This document shows positions 53,225 to 60,412 of a DNA stretch of 64,000 bases, piece by piece. The translations under genes and the position numbers were made by a program. Within the stretch, counting starts at the first letter, position 1. Each line of letters begins with the position of its first letter. The DNA is from Halobacteriovorax sp. (GTDB lineage: Bacteria; Bdellovibrionota; Bacteriovoracia; Bacteriovoracales; Bacteriovoracaceae), in assembly GCA_024686135.1 (NCBI GenBank), contig JAIBDQ010000002.1, forward strand, positions 17,733 to 81,732, given 5' to 3'. Below the pieces are notes generated by a model, which saw nothing but the letters and a program-made list of their open reading frames with translations, was not told the DNA's origin and did no database searches.

Positions 53225-53306
53225 AAATATACTCCTTAAAATTTAAACAAATTTGACTCGAATCACTCAGAGTGTCAAAATACAAATCCCTCACATAATA
53301 ACAGAT

Positions 53307-54491
53307 ATGGAATTAAGAACATACATTGAAAGTTATATTCAAAAAAGCTTCAAAAAAAGAGGCTTATTTAAGAAGGCTGCCAAGGTAAGTCTCAATGAAA
53401 TATTGGCACGTGTTGAAGACTTTAGTTCTAATCCATCTCCTCAAAGTTTAATAATTCTTCTTAGGGGCCTCACTACTTCTGGTGTCTATATTTCAAGAAC
53501 TTTCCTTAAGTATTTGGTATCTCACGTACAGTTTAACAATGAACAGAAGCCTGAATTATCAACTCTCGATAAACAACTTCTTAAATCTGTTTATTCTATG
53601 GAAGATATAGATCCACACGTCGCGGGATCAAAAGAGATCTTTGGAGCGATCTTTAAAGATCAGATATTAAAACATGAAGACCCAAACTATTTAATTACCA
53701 ATGATATTAAAAGGTTTGATTCTACTGTCGTACTAATTTCAGGTGTTTTAAACGAGATCTTTTCAAATGCAGCATTTGAAAGGGGTGCTCAGCATTTATC
53801 CGAGAAATTAGGAGTACATTATATTTGTCCCAAGGTACATGGTACAAAAAGCGTTAAACACAATGCTGATCTGTTAAAGGACCAACTTTTAGATTATTCA
53901 AATGATAACCCCGATGAAAAACTTTGGCTCCTTGCTTTTTCAAAAGGTGGATTAGATTGCCTTCATTTTTTAATTGAAAATCAAGAATTTAGTGAAAAGC
54001 ATATTTGCGGTCTATCAACTATAGCAAGTCCAATACTGGGGGCAGATCACTTAAATCATAAAATTTTAAAACTTGTAAACTCTCTTCACGACTACTCTGA
54101 TAATCAAGTCTATAAATTCTTTGAGAAGCAGTATGACTTTCTATTTAATGAGTTTCAGAAATCTCTTTCTCAAGAAAGACAAAAAACTTGGTTCTCCTGT
54201 AATCACGAAAGGCTACCAAATCTAGATTTTTACTCTTCACTTGCCATGGAGTCAAACTGGAATGAAAGTCACTTTTGGATGATGTTAACCAAAGCTTTTT
54301 TTCAAAATCAAAAGCTTAATGATGGAATAGTAATAGCTGAAAATGCTCTTTTTCCAAGCTATTTTGAGTCACATAATTTTGGTATAGTTAAAGGACACCA
54401 CTTAGTAGGAACGAGATCTAGTACATATAATCAAGAGGCTTTACTAGAAGCTCATATAATATATTTGCAGTATAAAAAATTACTTTCTTAA
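53307..54491 (+). CDS. Alpha/beta-hydrolase-like protein
   Basis: About 394 residues from the ATG at 53307. A TTG at 53253 extends the frame by 18 residues but coincides with a promoter-like TTGACT, and neither has a good ribosome-binding site. The centre looks like a lipase/hydrolase fold: a strand [12 protein letters not shown], then [12 protein letters not shown], in which Ser in FSKGG sits in the nucleophile elbow, then a loop to ASPILG. No obvious signal peptide. The stop overlaps that of mglA, transcribed convergently. Family not pinned down; substrate unknown. Confidence 0.7.
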   Translation: MELRTYIESYIQKSFKKRGLFKKAAKVSLNEILARVEDFSSNPSPQSLIILLRGLTTSGVYISRTFLKYLVSHVQFNNEQKPELSTLDKQLLKSVYSMEDIDPHVAGSKEIFGAIFKDQILKHEDPNYLITNDIKRFDSTVVLISGVLNEIFSNAAFERGAQHLSEKLGVHYICPKVHGTKSVKHNADLLKDQLLDYSNDNPDEKLWLLAFSKGGLDCLHFLIENQEFSEKHICGLSTIASPILGADHLNHKILKLVNSLHDYSDNQVYKFFEKQYDFLFNEFQKSLSQERQKTWFSCNHERLPNLDFYSSLAMESNWNESHFWMMLTKAFFQNQKLNDGIVIAENALFPSYFESHNFGIVKGHHLVGTRSSTYNQEALLEAHIIYLQYKKLLS

Positions 54492-55075
54492 AGGCCTGAT
54501 TTCAAGTTCATCAAGACTAATTTACTTATTGTTTTTAATGTCTCAAAGACACCCACACCGTCTGTAGCAATTGACTCAAAAGACGGAAGATTTCTTTTGT
54601 TTAACTTACGTTCAAGCTCTTCAATTGAAACAACATTTGGTAAATCTCTCTTATTCCACTGCATAACAATAGGGAGTTGATCTATATCATAGCCTTGCTC
54701 TTTTAAGTTTTTCTCCATTCCTTGAAGGCTTTCTAAGTTTGCTTCCATTCGTTCGACTTGAGAATCAGCAACAAAAACAATCCCATCCACGCCTCTTAAA
54801 ATTAGCTTTCTGCTGGCCTCGTAAAACACTTGTCCAGGGACAGTATATAAATGAAATCTTGTTTTAAATCCTCGAATCTCTCCTAAATCCAGAGGCAAGA
54901 AATCGAAAAAAAGTGTTCTTTCATTCTCAGTACTAAGGCTAATCATGTCACCGCGTGAATCTCCAGCTGTTTTTTTATAAACATACTGGATATTTGTAGT
55001 TTTACCGCCCATTCCTGGCCCGTAAAAAACGATCTTACAATTAACTTCCTTCGTCTGATAATTCACAAAGGACAT
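54488..55075 (-). CDS. mglA: Ras-like small GTPase MglA
   Basis: About 195 residues from an ATG two bases after the mglB stop with GGAG at six bases. GTPase motifs: [10 protein letters not shown] (G1), [20 protein letters not shown] (the altered G3 loop typical of MglA) and WNKRDLP (G4). MglA sets front-rear polarity in motile and predatory deltaproteobacteria-like bacteria, and in Bdellovibrio relates to the invasive pole. It is paired with the activator MglB upstream, as in many genomes. Confidence 0.93.
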   Translation of the reverse strand: MSFVNYQTKEVNCKIVFYGPGMGGKTTNIQYVYKKTAGDSRGDMISLSTENERTLFFDFLPLDLGEIRGFKTRFHLYTVPGQVFYEASRKLILRGVDGIVFVADSQVERMEANLESLQGMEKNLKEQGYDIDQLPIVMQWNKRDLPNVVSIEELERKLNKRNLPSFESIATDGVGVFETLKTISKLVLMNLKSGL

Positions 55076-55076
55076 T

Positions 55077-55559
55077 TTAAACTCCTGCAAACGAGAATAT
55101 TTTCTCGATTTCATCATCAGTTATATTTTCAAACAGTGGCTCTTCCATGCTTTCCCTTGCATCAAAATATATACTTAATTCTTCTACTATTTGTTGAGAA
55201 ACATTCCTTAACTTATTTTTAAGAATCGCTGGATTAATCTCATTTTTGAAGAATAATCCTAAGTAAAACTTTTCACTAGATGCATTTATTGGAAGAATAT
55301 AGATTCCAGAATCAGAGGTATCAAACCCAAGTCTAAAAAAGTTTTTTTCTTCAACCGGAAAAAAGTTAGCCATCGCTTCTGCCGCTTGCCAAGCCCCTGC
55401 CATCAAAGCGCCTAACGTTTGCTTATCTTTTTCGCTTATTTCTTGATCCTGCTCAAAGACCACTACACCATCTTGTCTCGCCAAGATAAGAGTGCTTTCA
55501 ATGGAGTTTTTTTCTAAAACCCTAGCTATCGAACCTCTTAATGTATCTTTATCTACCAT
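55077..55559 (-). CDS. mglB: Roadblock/LC7 protein, MglB-type GTPase activator
   Basis: A 160-residue Roadblock/LC7-fold protein (about residues 10-125: [28 protein letters not shown]). The acidic C-terminal extension follows. Adjacent mglA, with two bases or fewer between them, makes this the MglB-type activator that helps MglA hydrolyse GTP and set cell polarity. It starts with ATG after the recR stop. Confidence 0.88.
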   Translation of the reverse strand: MVDKDTLRGSIARVLEKNSIESTLILARQDGVVVFEQDQEISEKDKQTLGALMAGAWQAAEAMANFFPVEEKNFFRLGFDTSDSGIYILPINASSEKFYLGLFFKNEINPAILKNKLRNVSQQIVEELSIYFDARESMEEPLFENITDDEIEKIFSFAGV

Positions 55560-55565
55560 AGCAGC

Positions 55566-56159
55566 CTATAACGATTTTCTGTTTTTTAGAGCTTGAGAAA
55601 TCGTTAACGAATCTAAATACTCTAAACTTCCCCCGATGGGAACACCAAATCCAATCCTATCAACTTTAATTGCCTCTGGAAGGACCTCATTAATATAAGA
55701 ACAAGTTGCATCACCCTCAATAGATGGGTTTATTGCAAGTACGACAGTTTCGGTATTTCCATCAACTACTTTTTTACACAGTTTACTAACGCCAAGTTGG
55801 TCTGGCCCAATTCCTTTAAGAGGGTTCAAAACTCCTCCTAAAACAAAATAACTACCAGAAAACTCCCCACTATTCTCAATGGCCAAAAGATCGCTCATAG
55901 ATTCTACAACGCACATCATTTGACTTTCATTTCTACGAGGATCTTTACAAAGCTCGCATAGAACATCATCCGCTAGAGAGTTACAGCTTTCGCACTTTTT
56001 AATATTTAATAAGTTTTCAATACCAGAACTTAAGTTTCGAATATTCTCATCATCCCAATTTAAAATAGAAAGGGACAACCTAAGCGCTGATCTTTCACCT
56101 ACGCCCGGTAATCGTTTTAACTGAGAAACTGCATTTTCTAAAGTTTTTGGTAAATCCAT
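55566..56159 (-). CDS. recR: Recombination protein RecR
   Basis: A 197-residue RecR, which works with RecO and RecF in gap repair. Features: N-terminal helix-hairpin-helix LKRLPGVGERSALRLSLSIL, a Cys4 zinc finger (CESCNSLADDVLCELC), and a TOPRIM domain with CVVESMSDLLAIENSGEFSGSYFVLGGVLNPLKGIGP. It is followed after six bases by mglB and preceded by ybaB, a frequent trio with dnaX. Confidence 0.95.
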   Translation of the reverse strand: MDLPKTLENAVSQLKRLPGVGERSALRLSLSILNWDDENIRNLSSGIENLLNIKKCESCNSLADDVLCELCKDPRRNESQMMCVVESMSDLLAIENSGEFSGSYFVLGGVLNPLKGIGPDQLGVSKLCKKVVDGNTETVVLAINPSIEGDATCSYINEVLPEAIKVDRIGFGVPIGGSLEYLDSLTISQALKNRKSL

Positions 56160-56162
56160 TTT

Positions 56163-56477
56163 TCAGAACATTCCTGGAATAGATAATCCGCCTGTTACTT
56201 TAGACATAGCTTTAGAAACCATATCCTGCGATTCCTTGACCGCCTGATTGACTGCCGTTTTGACCATTTCTTCGAGCATTTCAACATCGTTAGGATCGAC
56301 GCATTCTTTATCAAGTGAGAAATCAAGAATTTCCTGTTTTCCGTTTATTTTGATTTTAATCATGCCTCCACCAGAAGAGAATTCCATCTCTCTAGTTTCG
56401 AGTTCCTTTTGAAGTGTCGCCATTTTTTGCTGCATCTGCTGCGCTTGCTTCATTAAGTTATTAAGATTCTTCGCCAT
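56163..56477 (-). CDS. ybaB: YbaB/EbfC nucleoid-associated protein
   Basis: A 104-residue DNA-binding protein of the YbaB/EbfC family, with the N-terminal NNLMKQAQQMQQKMATLQKEL helix, a VEMLEEMVKTAVNQAVKESQ helix and a closing GGLSIPGMF, all typical. It binds DNA as a dimer with a tweezer-like shape. Position between dnaX and recR is conserved widely. Confidence 0.95.
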   Translation of the reverse strand: MAKNLNNLMKQAQQMQQKMATLQKELETREMEFSSGGGMIKIKINGKQEILDFSLDKECVDPNDVEMLEEMVKTAVNQAVKESQDMVSKAMSKVTGGLSIPGMF

Positions 56478-56485
56478 AAAATCCT

Positions 56486-58156
56486 CTACTGTTTTTTATT
56501 TACAATAACCTTATCAACTTTTGTGTTGAATAGACTTTCGGCCATTTTAAGCTGAGGGTTATCTAACATATTTTTTTCTTTCTCTTTAATTGCTTCTTCT
56601 AACTTCATATCTTTTAAATTGGCCACTGAATGAAACTCTTCTTCTTGCCCTTTAAGATCAAACTCAAGTTCAAGCTTATCCATAGAAACTTGGTAATAAT
56701 TGGACAATTCTGTAAGTATTTTAGATCTAACTTCTGGCTGGGAAAGATACTCATAAAAGACCTTTGCCGACTTGGGAAACCCAAGCTTTACACCTAAAGA
56801 TTCTCCAATCTTTTTTGGCTCTGAAATTATATTTCCTTGCTCTAGATTATGACCCGTAGCAGGTGAAATATTATGAACATGATTTAAAAAGCCACTCCAA
56901 GTCCTCGGACCTTCAATTTTTGGTATTTCTTTTTGAACAACCTCAGGCTTAATTTCTTGCACCTCTTCCTTTTTTTCTACTGGAATATCTAATGGAATCT
57001 TAATCCTTTTAGGTTCTTCTATAGTTGCTTCAAGATCTTCTTCTTGAACTTTTTTTACTTCAACCTTTTTTTTTTGAACTTTCTCTCCAAGCTCTTCTCT
57101 TCTTACGCATATCTTTTGTAAGATAATCTCTAGAGTTTTTCCTAAATCATAGGTTTTTGTAGCCCACTCAAGATCCTTAGAAAGAGTTTCATAAATCCAC
57201 ATTAACTCTTGAGGTCCATAAGCATCTAAGGACTTGGAATAGTTCGTCTTCCCATCCATCAAGGAGTTAATCAGCTCATAAAATGTATCAATCAAGCCAT
57301 GATAAATTTTTTCAGAAGAGACATTCTCAGTTTGAAGGCCACGGTAAACTTCACTCATAGCCCTAACATTTCCAGATAGGATATGTTCTGCTAACTCGTA
57401 AAGACTGGTTTGCTTAGCTAAACCTAAGCCAAGAAATAAGGTGTTCTCATCAATATTGTTATTTTCAGAAAAAGTTAAAAGTTGATCTAAGATACTTAAA
57501 GAGTCTCTAACTGATCCGTTTCCAAAAAAACTAATTTTTTCAATTATATTTTTATTTTCAAAAGTGATGCCTTCTTTTTCCGCAATTAAGGAAATTAAAG
57601 CATTAAGTTTTTCAAGGCTAGGACTTCTAAAATCAAATCTCTGACATCTCGATAAAACAGTATCTAAGATTTTCTCTGGTTCCGTTGTCGCAAAAATAAA
57701 AATTACGTGCTCCGGTGGCTCTTCAAGTGTTTTTAATAGGGCATTAAAAGCGCTCGATGAAAGCATATGAACTTCATCTATAATATAAACGCGATACGTT
57801 CCAGTTGATGGAAGAAATTGAACATTATTAATAAGTTCTCGAATATTATCTACAGAGTTATTTGAAGCACCGTCGATTTCTATGACATCAAGAGATTGAG
57901 TGTCTGCAAAGTTTTCACAACTTGGACATACTTCACAGGCCTGTCCATCATCACCCAATTTTTCACATCGAATACTTTTAGCAAAGATTCTAGCTACAGA
58001 TGTTTTTCCTACACCTCGTGTTCCTGTGAATAAATAAGCGTGACCCGTCCTTCCTCTTTTTAAGGCGTTCATGAGTGAAGTTGTAATATGCTCTTGGCCT
58101 ATAACTTCTTCAAATTTTCTAGGTCTCCATTTACGAGAGAGTACTTGATAGCTCAT
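56486..58156 (-). CDS. dnaX: DNA polymerase III subunits gamma/tau
   Basis: A 556-residue clamp-loader ATPase. Walker A is TGTRGVGKTS (about 43-52), then a Cys4 zinc site (C64 and CEVCPSC), Walker B VYIIDEVHML, and SRCQRFDF; domains I-III end near residue 350. The remaining 190 residues are Lys/Glu-rich and of tau type, for binding polymerase and helicase. A 10-A tract near codon 362 could yield a shorter gamma form by slippage. The ATG lies next to a 12-bp palindrome and is followed on the same strand by ybaB-recR. Confidence 0.95.
   Translation of the reverse strand: MSYQVLSRKWRPRKFEEVIGQEHITTSLMNALKRGRTGHAYLFTGTRGVGKTSVARIFAKSIRCEKLGDDGQACEVCPSCENFADTQSLDVIEIDGASNNSVDNIRELINNVQFLPSTGTYRVYIIDEVHMLSSSAFNALLKTLEEPPEHVIFIFATTEPEKILDTVLSRCQRFDFRSPSLEKLNALISLIAEKEGITFENKNIIEKISFFGNGSVRDSLSILDQLLTFSENNNIDENTLFLGLGLAKQTSLYELAEHILSGNVRAMSEVYRGLQTENVSSEKIYHGLIDTFYELINSLMDGKTNYSKSLDAYGPQELMWIYETLSKDLEWATKTYDLGKTLEIILQKICVRREELGEKVQKKKVEVKKVQEEDLEATIEEPKRIKIPLDIPVEKKEEVQEIKPEVVQKEIPKIEGPRTWSGFLNHVHNISPATGHNLEQGNIISEPKKIGESLGVKLGFPKSAKVFYEYLSQPEVRSKILTELSNYYQVSMDKLELEFDLKGQEEEFHSVANLKDMKLEEAIKEKEKNMLDNPQLKMAESLFNTKVDKVIVNKKQ
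57066..57075 (-). other. A10 slippery tract in dnaX
   Basis: On the minus strand codons CAA AAA AAA AAG make ten A in a row, after the ATPase domains and before the tau tail. Slipping to the -1 frame reaches TAA four codons later (AGG TTG AAG TAA), and the +1 frame reaches TGA at the second codon (GGT TGA). Escherichia coli (ribosomal) and Thermus (transcriptional) make gamma by such shifts. Use here is inferred. Confidence 0.55.
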
Positions 58157-58172
58157 TAAAAACTAGGTCCTG

Positions 58173-58184
58173 ATTCGGCCGAAT
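58173..58184. repeat. Perfect 12-bp palindrome upstream of dnaX
   Basis: ATTCGGCCGAAT reads the same on both strands, 17 bases before the dnaX ATG on its transcribed side. It could be an operator or a small hairpin in the leader. No other copy was noticed in the window. Confidence 0.4.
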
Positions 58185-58244
58185 TGCCAATGAGAGAGTT
58201 TACCGAGGAAAAAAAAGGGTGGCAAAAAAAGATAAGTGGCAACA

Positions 58245-58328
58245 GGGCTAAATGCACAGCAGCGCTTTGGCTACCGTTGCTTCCTTCCGGACCTGGCGGA
58301 GTTCACCCAGCAACTGCTTGCATCGCCC
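58245..58328 (-). ncRNA. ffs: Bacterial signal recognition particle RNA (4.5S type)
   Basis: On the minus strand the conserved core CAGGTCCGGAAGGAAGCA is present, with GGAA apical loop, and the ends pair as GGGC with GCCC around a long stem (GTGCA/TGCA, CAG/CTG). This is the short 4.5S form that binds Ffh for co-translational targeting. The 5' and 3' ends are set from pairing and may be a few bases off. Downstream T-rich tracts could end transcription. It lies between dnaX and tRNA-Ser(GGA), with a good promoter upstream. Confidence 0.92.
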
Positions 58329-58341
58329 TATTACCGCGGCT

Positions 58342-58370
58342 ATTTAATGTCTATTTCAGGGAGTTGTCAA
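58342..58370 (-). promoter_or_regulatory. Sigma-70 promoter for the SRP RNA
   Basis: On the minus strand TTGACA (58365-58370) is followed after 17 bases by TTAAAT (58342-58347), placing the start site 5-12 bases before the RNA. A perfect -35 and ideal spacing support it. Confidence 0.7.
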
Positions 58371-58391
58371 TTTCGCTACGCAGAATAAAGA

Positions 58392-58479
58392 TGGCGGAGA
58401 ACATGGGATTCGAACCCACGATACGTTGCCGTATACCCGCTTTCCAAGCGAGCGCCTTCGACCACTCGGCCAATTCTCC
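58392..58479 (-). tRNA. tRNA-Ser(GGA)
   Basis: An 88-base class II tRNA with a long variable arm. Acceptor stem GGAGAAT pairs with GTTCTCC (one G-U pair), anticodon GGA lies at 58443-58445, the T-loop GTTCGAATC is normal and CCA is encoded. It reads UCC and UCU. Confidence 0.96.
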
Positions 58480-58536
58480 GCAACTGAAGCTGTAAAATTA
58501 CACAAATTCAATGAGGGTGTCTATAAAAGGCTCTTA

Positions 58537-59010
58537 TCAGCCGTGAAACTTTCTTTTTTCCCTAAAAAAGTTAGATAAAATATTCGAACATTTGTAATGG
58601 AGTATTCCACCATATAATTGGCAATTGTGATTAATTCTTTGATCCTTAAAAAGTTCATAACCAAGGCTTATAGCCCCGCCCTTTTTATCATAAGCACCGA
58701 AAATTATTCGATCCACTCTGGCGTGCAACGCAGCTGAGAGACACATAGCACAAGGCTCAAGCGTCACATACAAAGTACAGCCTTTTAAACGCCAATTTTT
58801 CACTTTCTTCGCCGCTTCTTGGAGAGCTAATATTTCTGCATGTCCGCAAGGATCATGAGTTGATTCTTTTATATTATGGGATCTCGAAATAATAGCACCG
58901 CCCTGATCAACAACAACTGCCCCTATGGGGACCTCATCAATCCTATAAGCGGCTTCCGCTTCAAGTAGAGCGGTTTCCATATGCCATTCAATATCTCTAA
59001 AATTTTTCAT
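58537..59010 (-). CDS. tadA: tRNA adenosine-34 deaminase
   Basis: A 157-residue zinc deaminase that converts A34 of tRNA-Arg(ACG) to inosine. The zinc motif CGHAEI and TLEPCAMC with the catalytic Glu of HAE are present. Length fits TadA. Its ATG overlaps the stop of the PilZ-like gene (ATGA). Its substrate tRNA-Arg(ACG) is encoded about 770 bases upstream on the same strand. Confidence 0.94.
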   Translation of the reverse strand: MKNFRDIEWHMETALLEAEAAYRIDEVPIGAVVVDQGGAIISRSHNIKESTHDPCGHAEILALQEAAKKVKNWRLKGCTLYVTLEPCAMCLSAALHARVDRIIFGAYDKKGGAISLGYELFKDQRINHNCQLYGGILHYKCSNILSNFFREKRKFHG

Positions 59011-59735
59011 GCCTTATTCTGTTTAGTGAACTTTCTCTCTCTTCTTCGAAGAGTTTCATTTCTCCAGAGATTTAGCAAGTCTGAATATGCTGAAGTCTCT
59101 TCTTCATTTTTTAGAACAAATTTCACACCATAACTATAGGGCCTTCCTAGAGAGTAAATTCTTTTAGACACAATCTCTAATTTAAGACTTCCACTAAAGT
59201 AGCTATCTGACTTTATCTCAATTTCTTGTCCAACCTTAAACTCTTCAAACGAAGCAATACAAGCAGCACTTCTCCTAAGGTCTGTAACTCTTGCATCTGT
59301 TTTATTATTTTCATTGATTATTGATACTCTTAAGTCAGTTCTATAGCGAAAGTCATATTCCCACCAACTTACTCTTGGATAATAAATTGGAGAGGACAAA
59401 ATATAAACTTCAATACCTAGCAAACATAATCCTAAAAAATATAGAAGTCTTATTTCCATAGTGGGTAAGGGTGAAAATAAAATTTTGTTAAGTAAGAATA
59501 AAAATAACAGTGCGCTAAAAGTCCAAAATGAATAAAACAACTCTTTCTTCGTTATAAAAAAGAGTCGATAGAAAATAAATAGACATCCAACCTGAATAAT
59601 CCAACTTAATAACCCAAGCCCATAAAAAAGCTCTAAGGTGATTCCTAAAAATACAAAAGCGAAATGTCCCCAGTGTAGAATCTCTAGACGATTGGTGTCT
59701 TCTTTTAATTTCAGATAATTAAGTACAATTCTCAT
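59007..59735 (-). CDS. Membrane protein with PilZ-like C-terminal domain
   Basis: A 242-residue protein with about four membrane spans in the first 130 residues and a cytoplasmic domain after that. The C-terminal 110 residues show YRTDLRVSI and later VTDLRRSAA, reminiscent of the RxxxR and DxSxxG motifs with which PilZ domains bind cyclic di-GMP, but the second motif is degenerate. A possible c-di-GMP link is therefore only tentative. It runs straight into tadA. Confidence 0.6.
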   Translation of the reverse strand: MRIVLNYLKLKEDTNRLEILHWGHFAFVFLGITLELFYGLGLLSWIIQVGCLFIFYRLFFITKKELFYSFWTFSALLFLFLLNKILFSPLPTMEIRLLYFLGLCLLGIEVYILSSPIYYPRVSWWEYDFRYRTDLRVSIINENNKTDARVTDLRRSAACIASFEEFKVGQEIEIKSDSYFSGSLKLEIVSKRIYSLGRPYSYGVKFVLKNEEETSAYSDLLNLWRNETLRRRERKFTKQNKA

Positions 59736-59782
59736 ACTTATATTTTCTTAACTTTTGGGGGTATCAGATAGGGGGAAATAAA

Positions 59783-59859
59783 TGGCGCAGCTGGCAGGAG
59801 TCGAACCTGCGACCACTTGATTCGTAGTCAAGTACTCTATCCAGCTGAGCTACAGCTGC
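59783..59859 (-). tRNA. tRNA-Arg(ACG)
   Basis: A 77-base tRNA with acceptor GCAGCTG pairing with CAGCTGC, D-arm AGCTCAGCTGGATAGAG, anticodon ACG (59823-59825), T-loop GTTCGACTC and encoded CCA. A34 is the TadA substrate, and tadA is downstream. Confidence 0.96.
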
Positions 59860-60163
59860 GCATTCAGTAAGGCTTTATATTAGCCACTGAGTCTAATGTC
59901 AATGTAAGTGGTTAATTTTATAGACAAAATAGCTATAAAACATCATTAAATTCAATTACTTATAATCTTTGTTTTTTTCCAGCATTATATAAAGATGAAT
60001 GGTGAGAGCCCTCAAAAGCTCTATCCTCTAGATAGTCACGAATAGGTATTTCTTAATTCTGAATATTCGGTGATTTTGTTAAGAGATTCACTAGGTCCAT
60101 CGTGAGTAATTTCCTGATCTAAATAGACTCTAAAGTATTCAATAGGAACTAGAAGAAATGGAA
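59860..60163. other. 304-base intergenic region between tRNA genes
   Basis: It holds the tRNA-Arg promoter next to that gene and no gene I can support. A frame that reads through the tRNA-Ser(GCT) end gives a short protein-like tail near 60036-60160, with no start or ribosome-binding site of its own, so I treat it as chance or as a remnant. Confidence 0.5.
59874..59902 (-). promoter_or_regulatory. Sigma-70 promoter for tRNA-Arg
   Basis: TTGACA (59897-59902), a 17-base spacer and TATAAA (59874-59879) on the minus strand, with the start site a few bases before the tRNA. A near-consensus stable-RNA promoter. Confidence 0.8.
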
Positions 60164-60253
60164 TGGCGGAGACGGTGAGATTCGAACTCACGGAACCGCA
60201 AGCGGTTCGACACCTTAGCAAGGTGCTCCCTTCGGCCACTCGGGCACGTCTCC
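60164..60253 (-). tRNA. tRNA-Ser(GCT)
   Basis: A 90-base class II tRNA with acceptor GGAGACG pairing with CGTCTCC, long variable arm, anticodon GCT (60217-60219), T-loop GTTCGAATC and encoded CCA. It reads AGC and AGU. Confidence 0.96.
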
Positions 60254-60264
60254 AAGTAAAGAAA

Positions 60265-60352
60265 TGGCGGAGGACACAGGATTCGAACCTGCGGAACCGT
60301 GAGGCTCAACGGTTTTCAAAACCGCCGCTTTCGACCACTCAGCCAATCCTCC
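60265..60352 (-). tRNA. tRNA-Ser(TGA)
   Basis: An 88-base class II tRNA with acceptor GGAGGAT, long variable arm, anticodon TGA (60316-60318), T-loop GTTCGAATC and encoded CCA. It lies 11 bases from tRNA-Ser(GCT), so the two are co-transcribed. Confidence 0.96.
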
Positions 60353-60365
60353 GCGTAGTGGCGAA

Positions 60366-60394
60366 ATAATACGGAATAGTGTGCTTAATGACAA
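60366..60394 (-). promoter_or_regulatory. Sigma-70 promoter for the two tRNA-Ser genes
   Basis: TTGTCA (60389-60394), a 17-base spacer and TATTAT (60366-60371) on the minus strand, ending 14 bases before tRNA-Ser(TGA). Good spacing and a promoter-length gap support this call. Confidence 0.7.
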
Positions 60395-60412
60395 TATCTG
60401 AAACCAAAAAAA

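Noticed and set aside
53253-53306. TTG start extending the hydrolase-like protein
   Set aside because: The TTG is part of a promoter-like TTGACT and lacks a ribosome-binding site; the first ATG is preferred.
58184-58495. A plus-strand frame of 103 codons over SRP RNA and tRNA-Ser
   Set aside because: The region is fully explained by the two RNA genes on the minus strand.
60036-60239. A 67-codon frame reading out of tRNA-Ser(GCT), with a protein-like second half
   Set aside because: It begins inside the tRNA and has no start signal. An integrase remnant at a tRNA end was considered, but no integrase motif or duplicated tRNA end is present.
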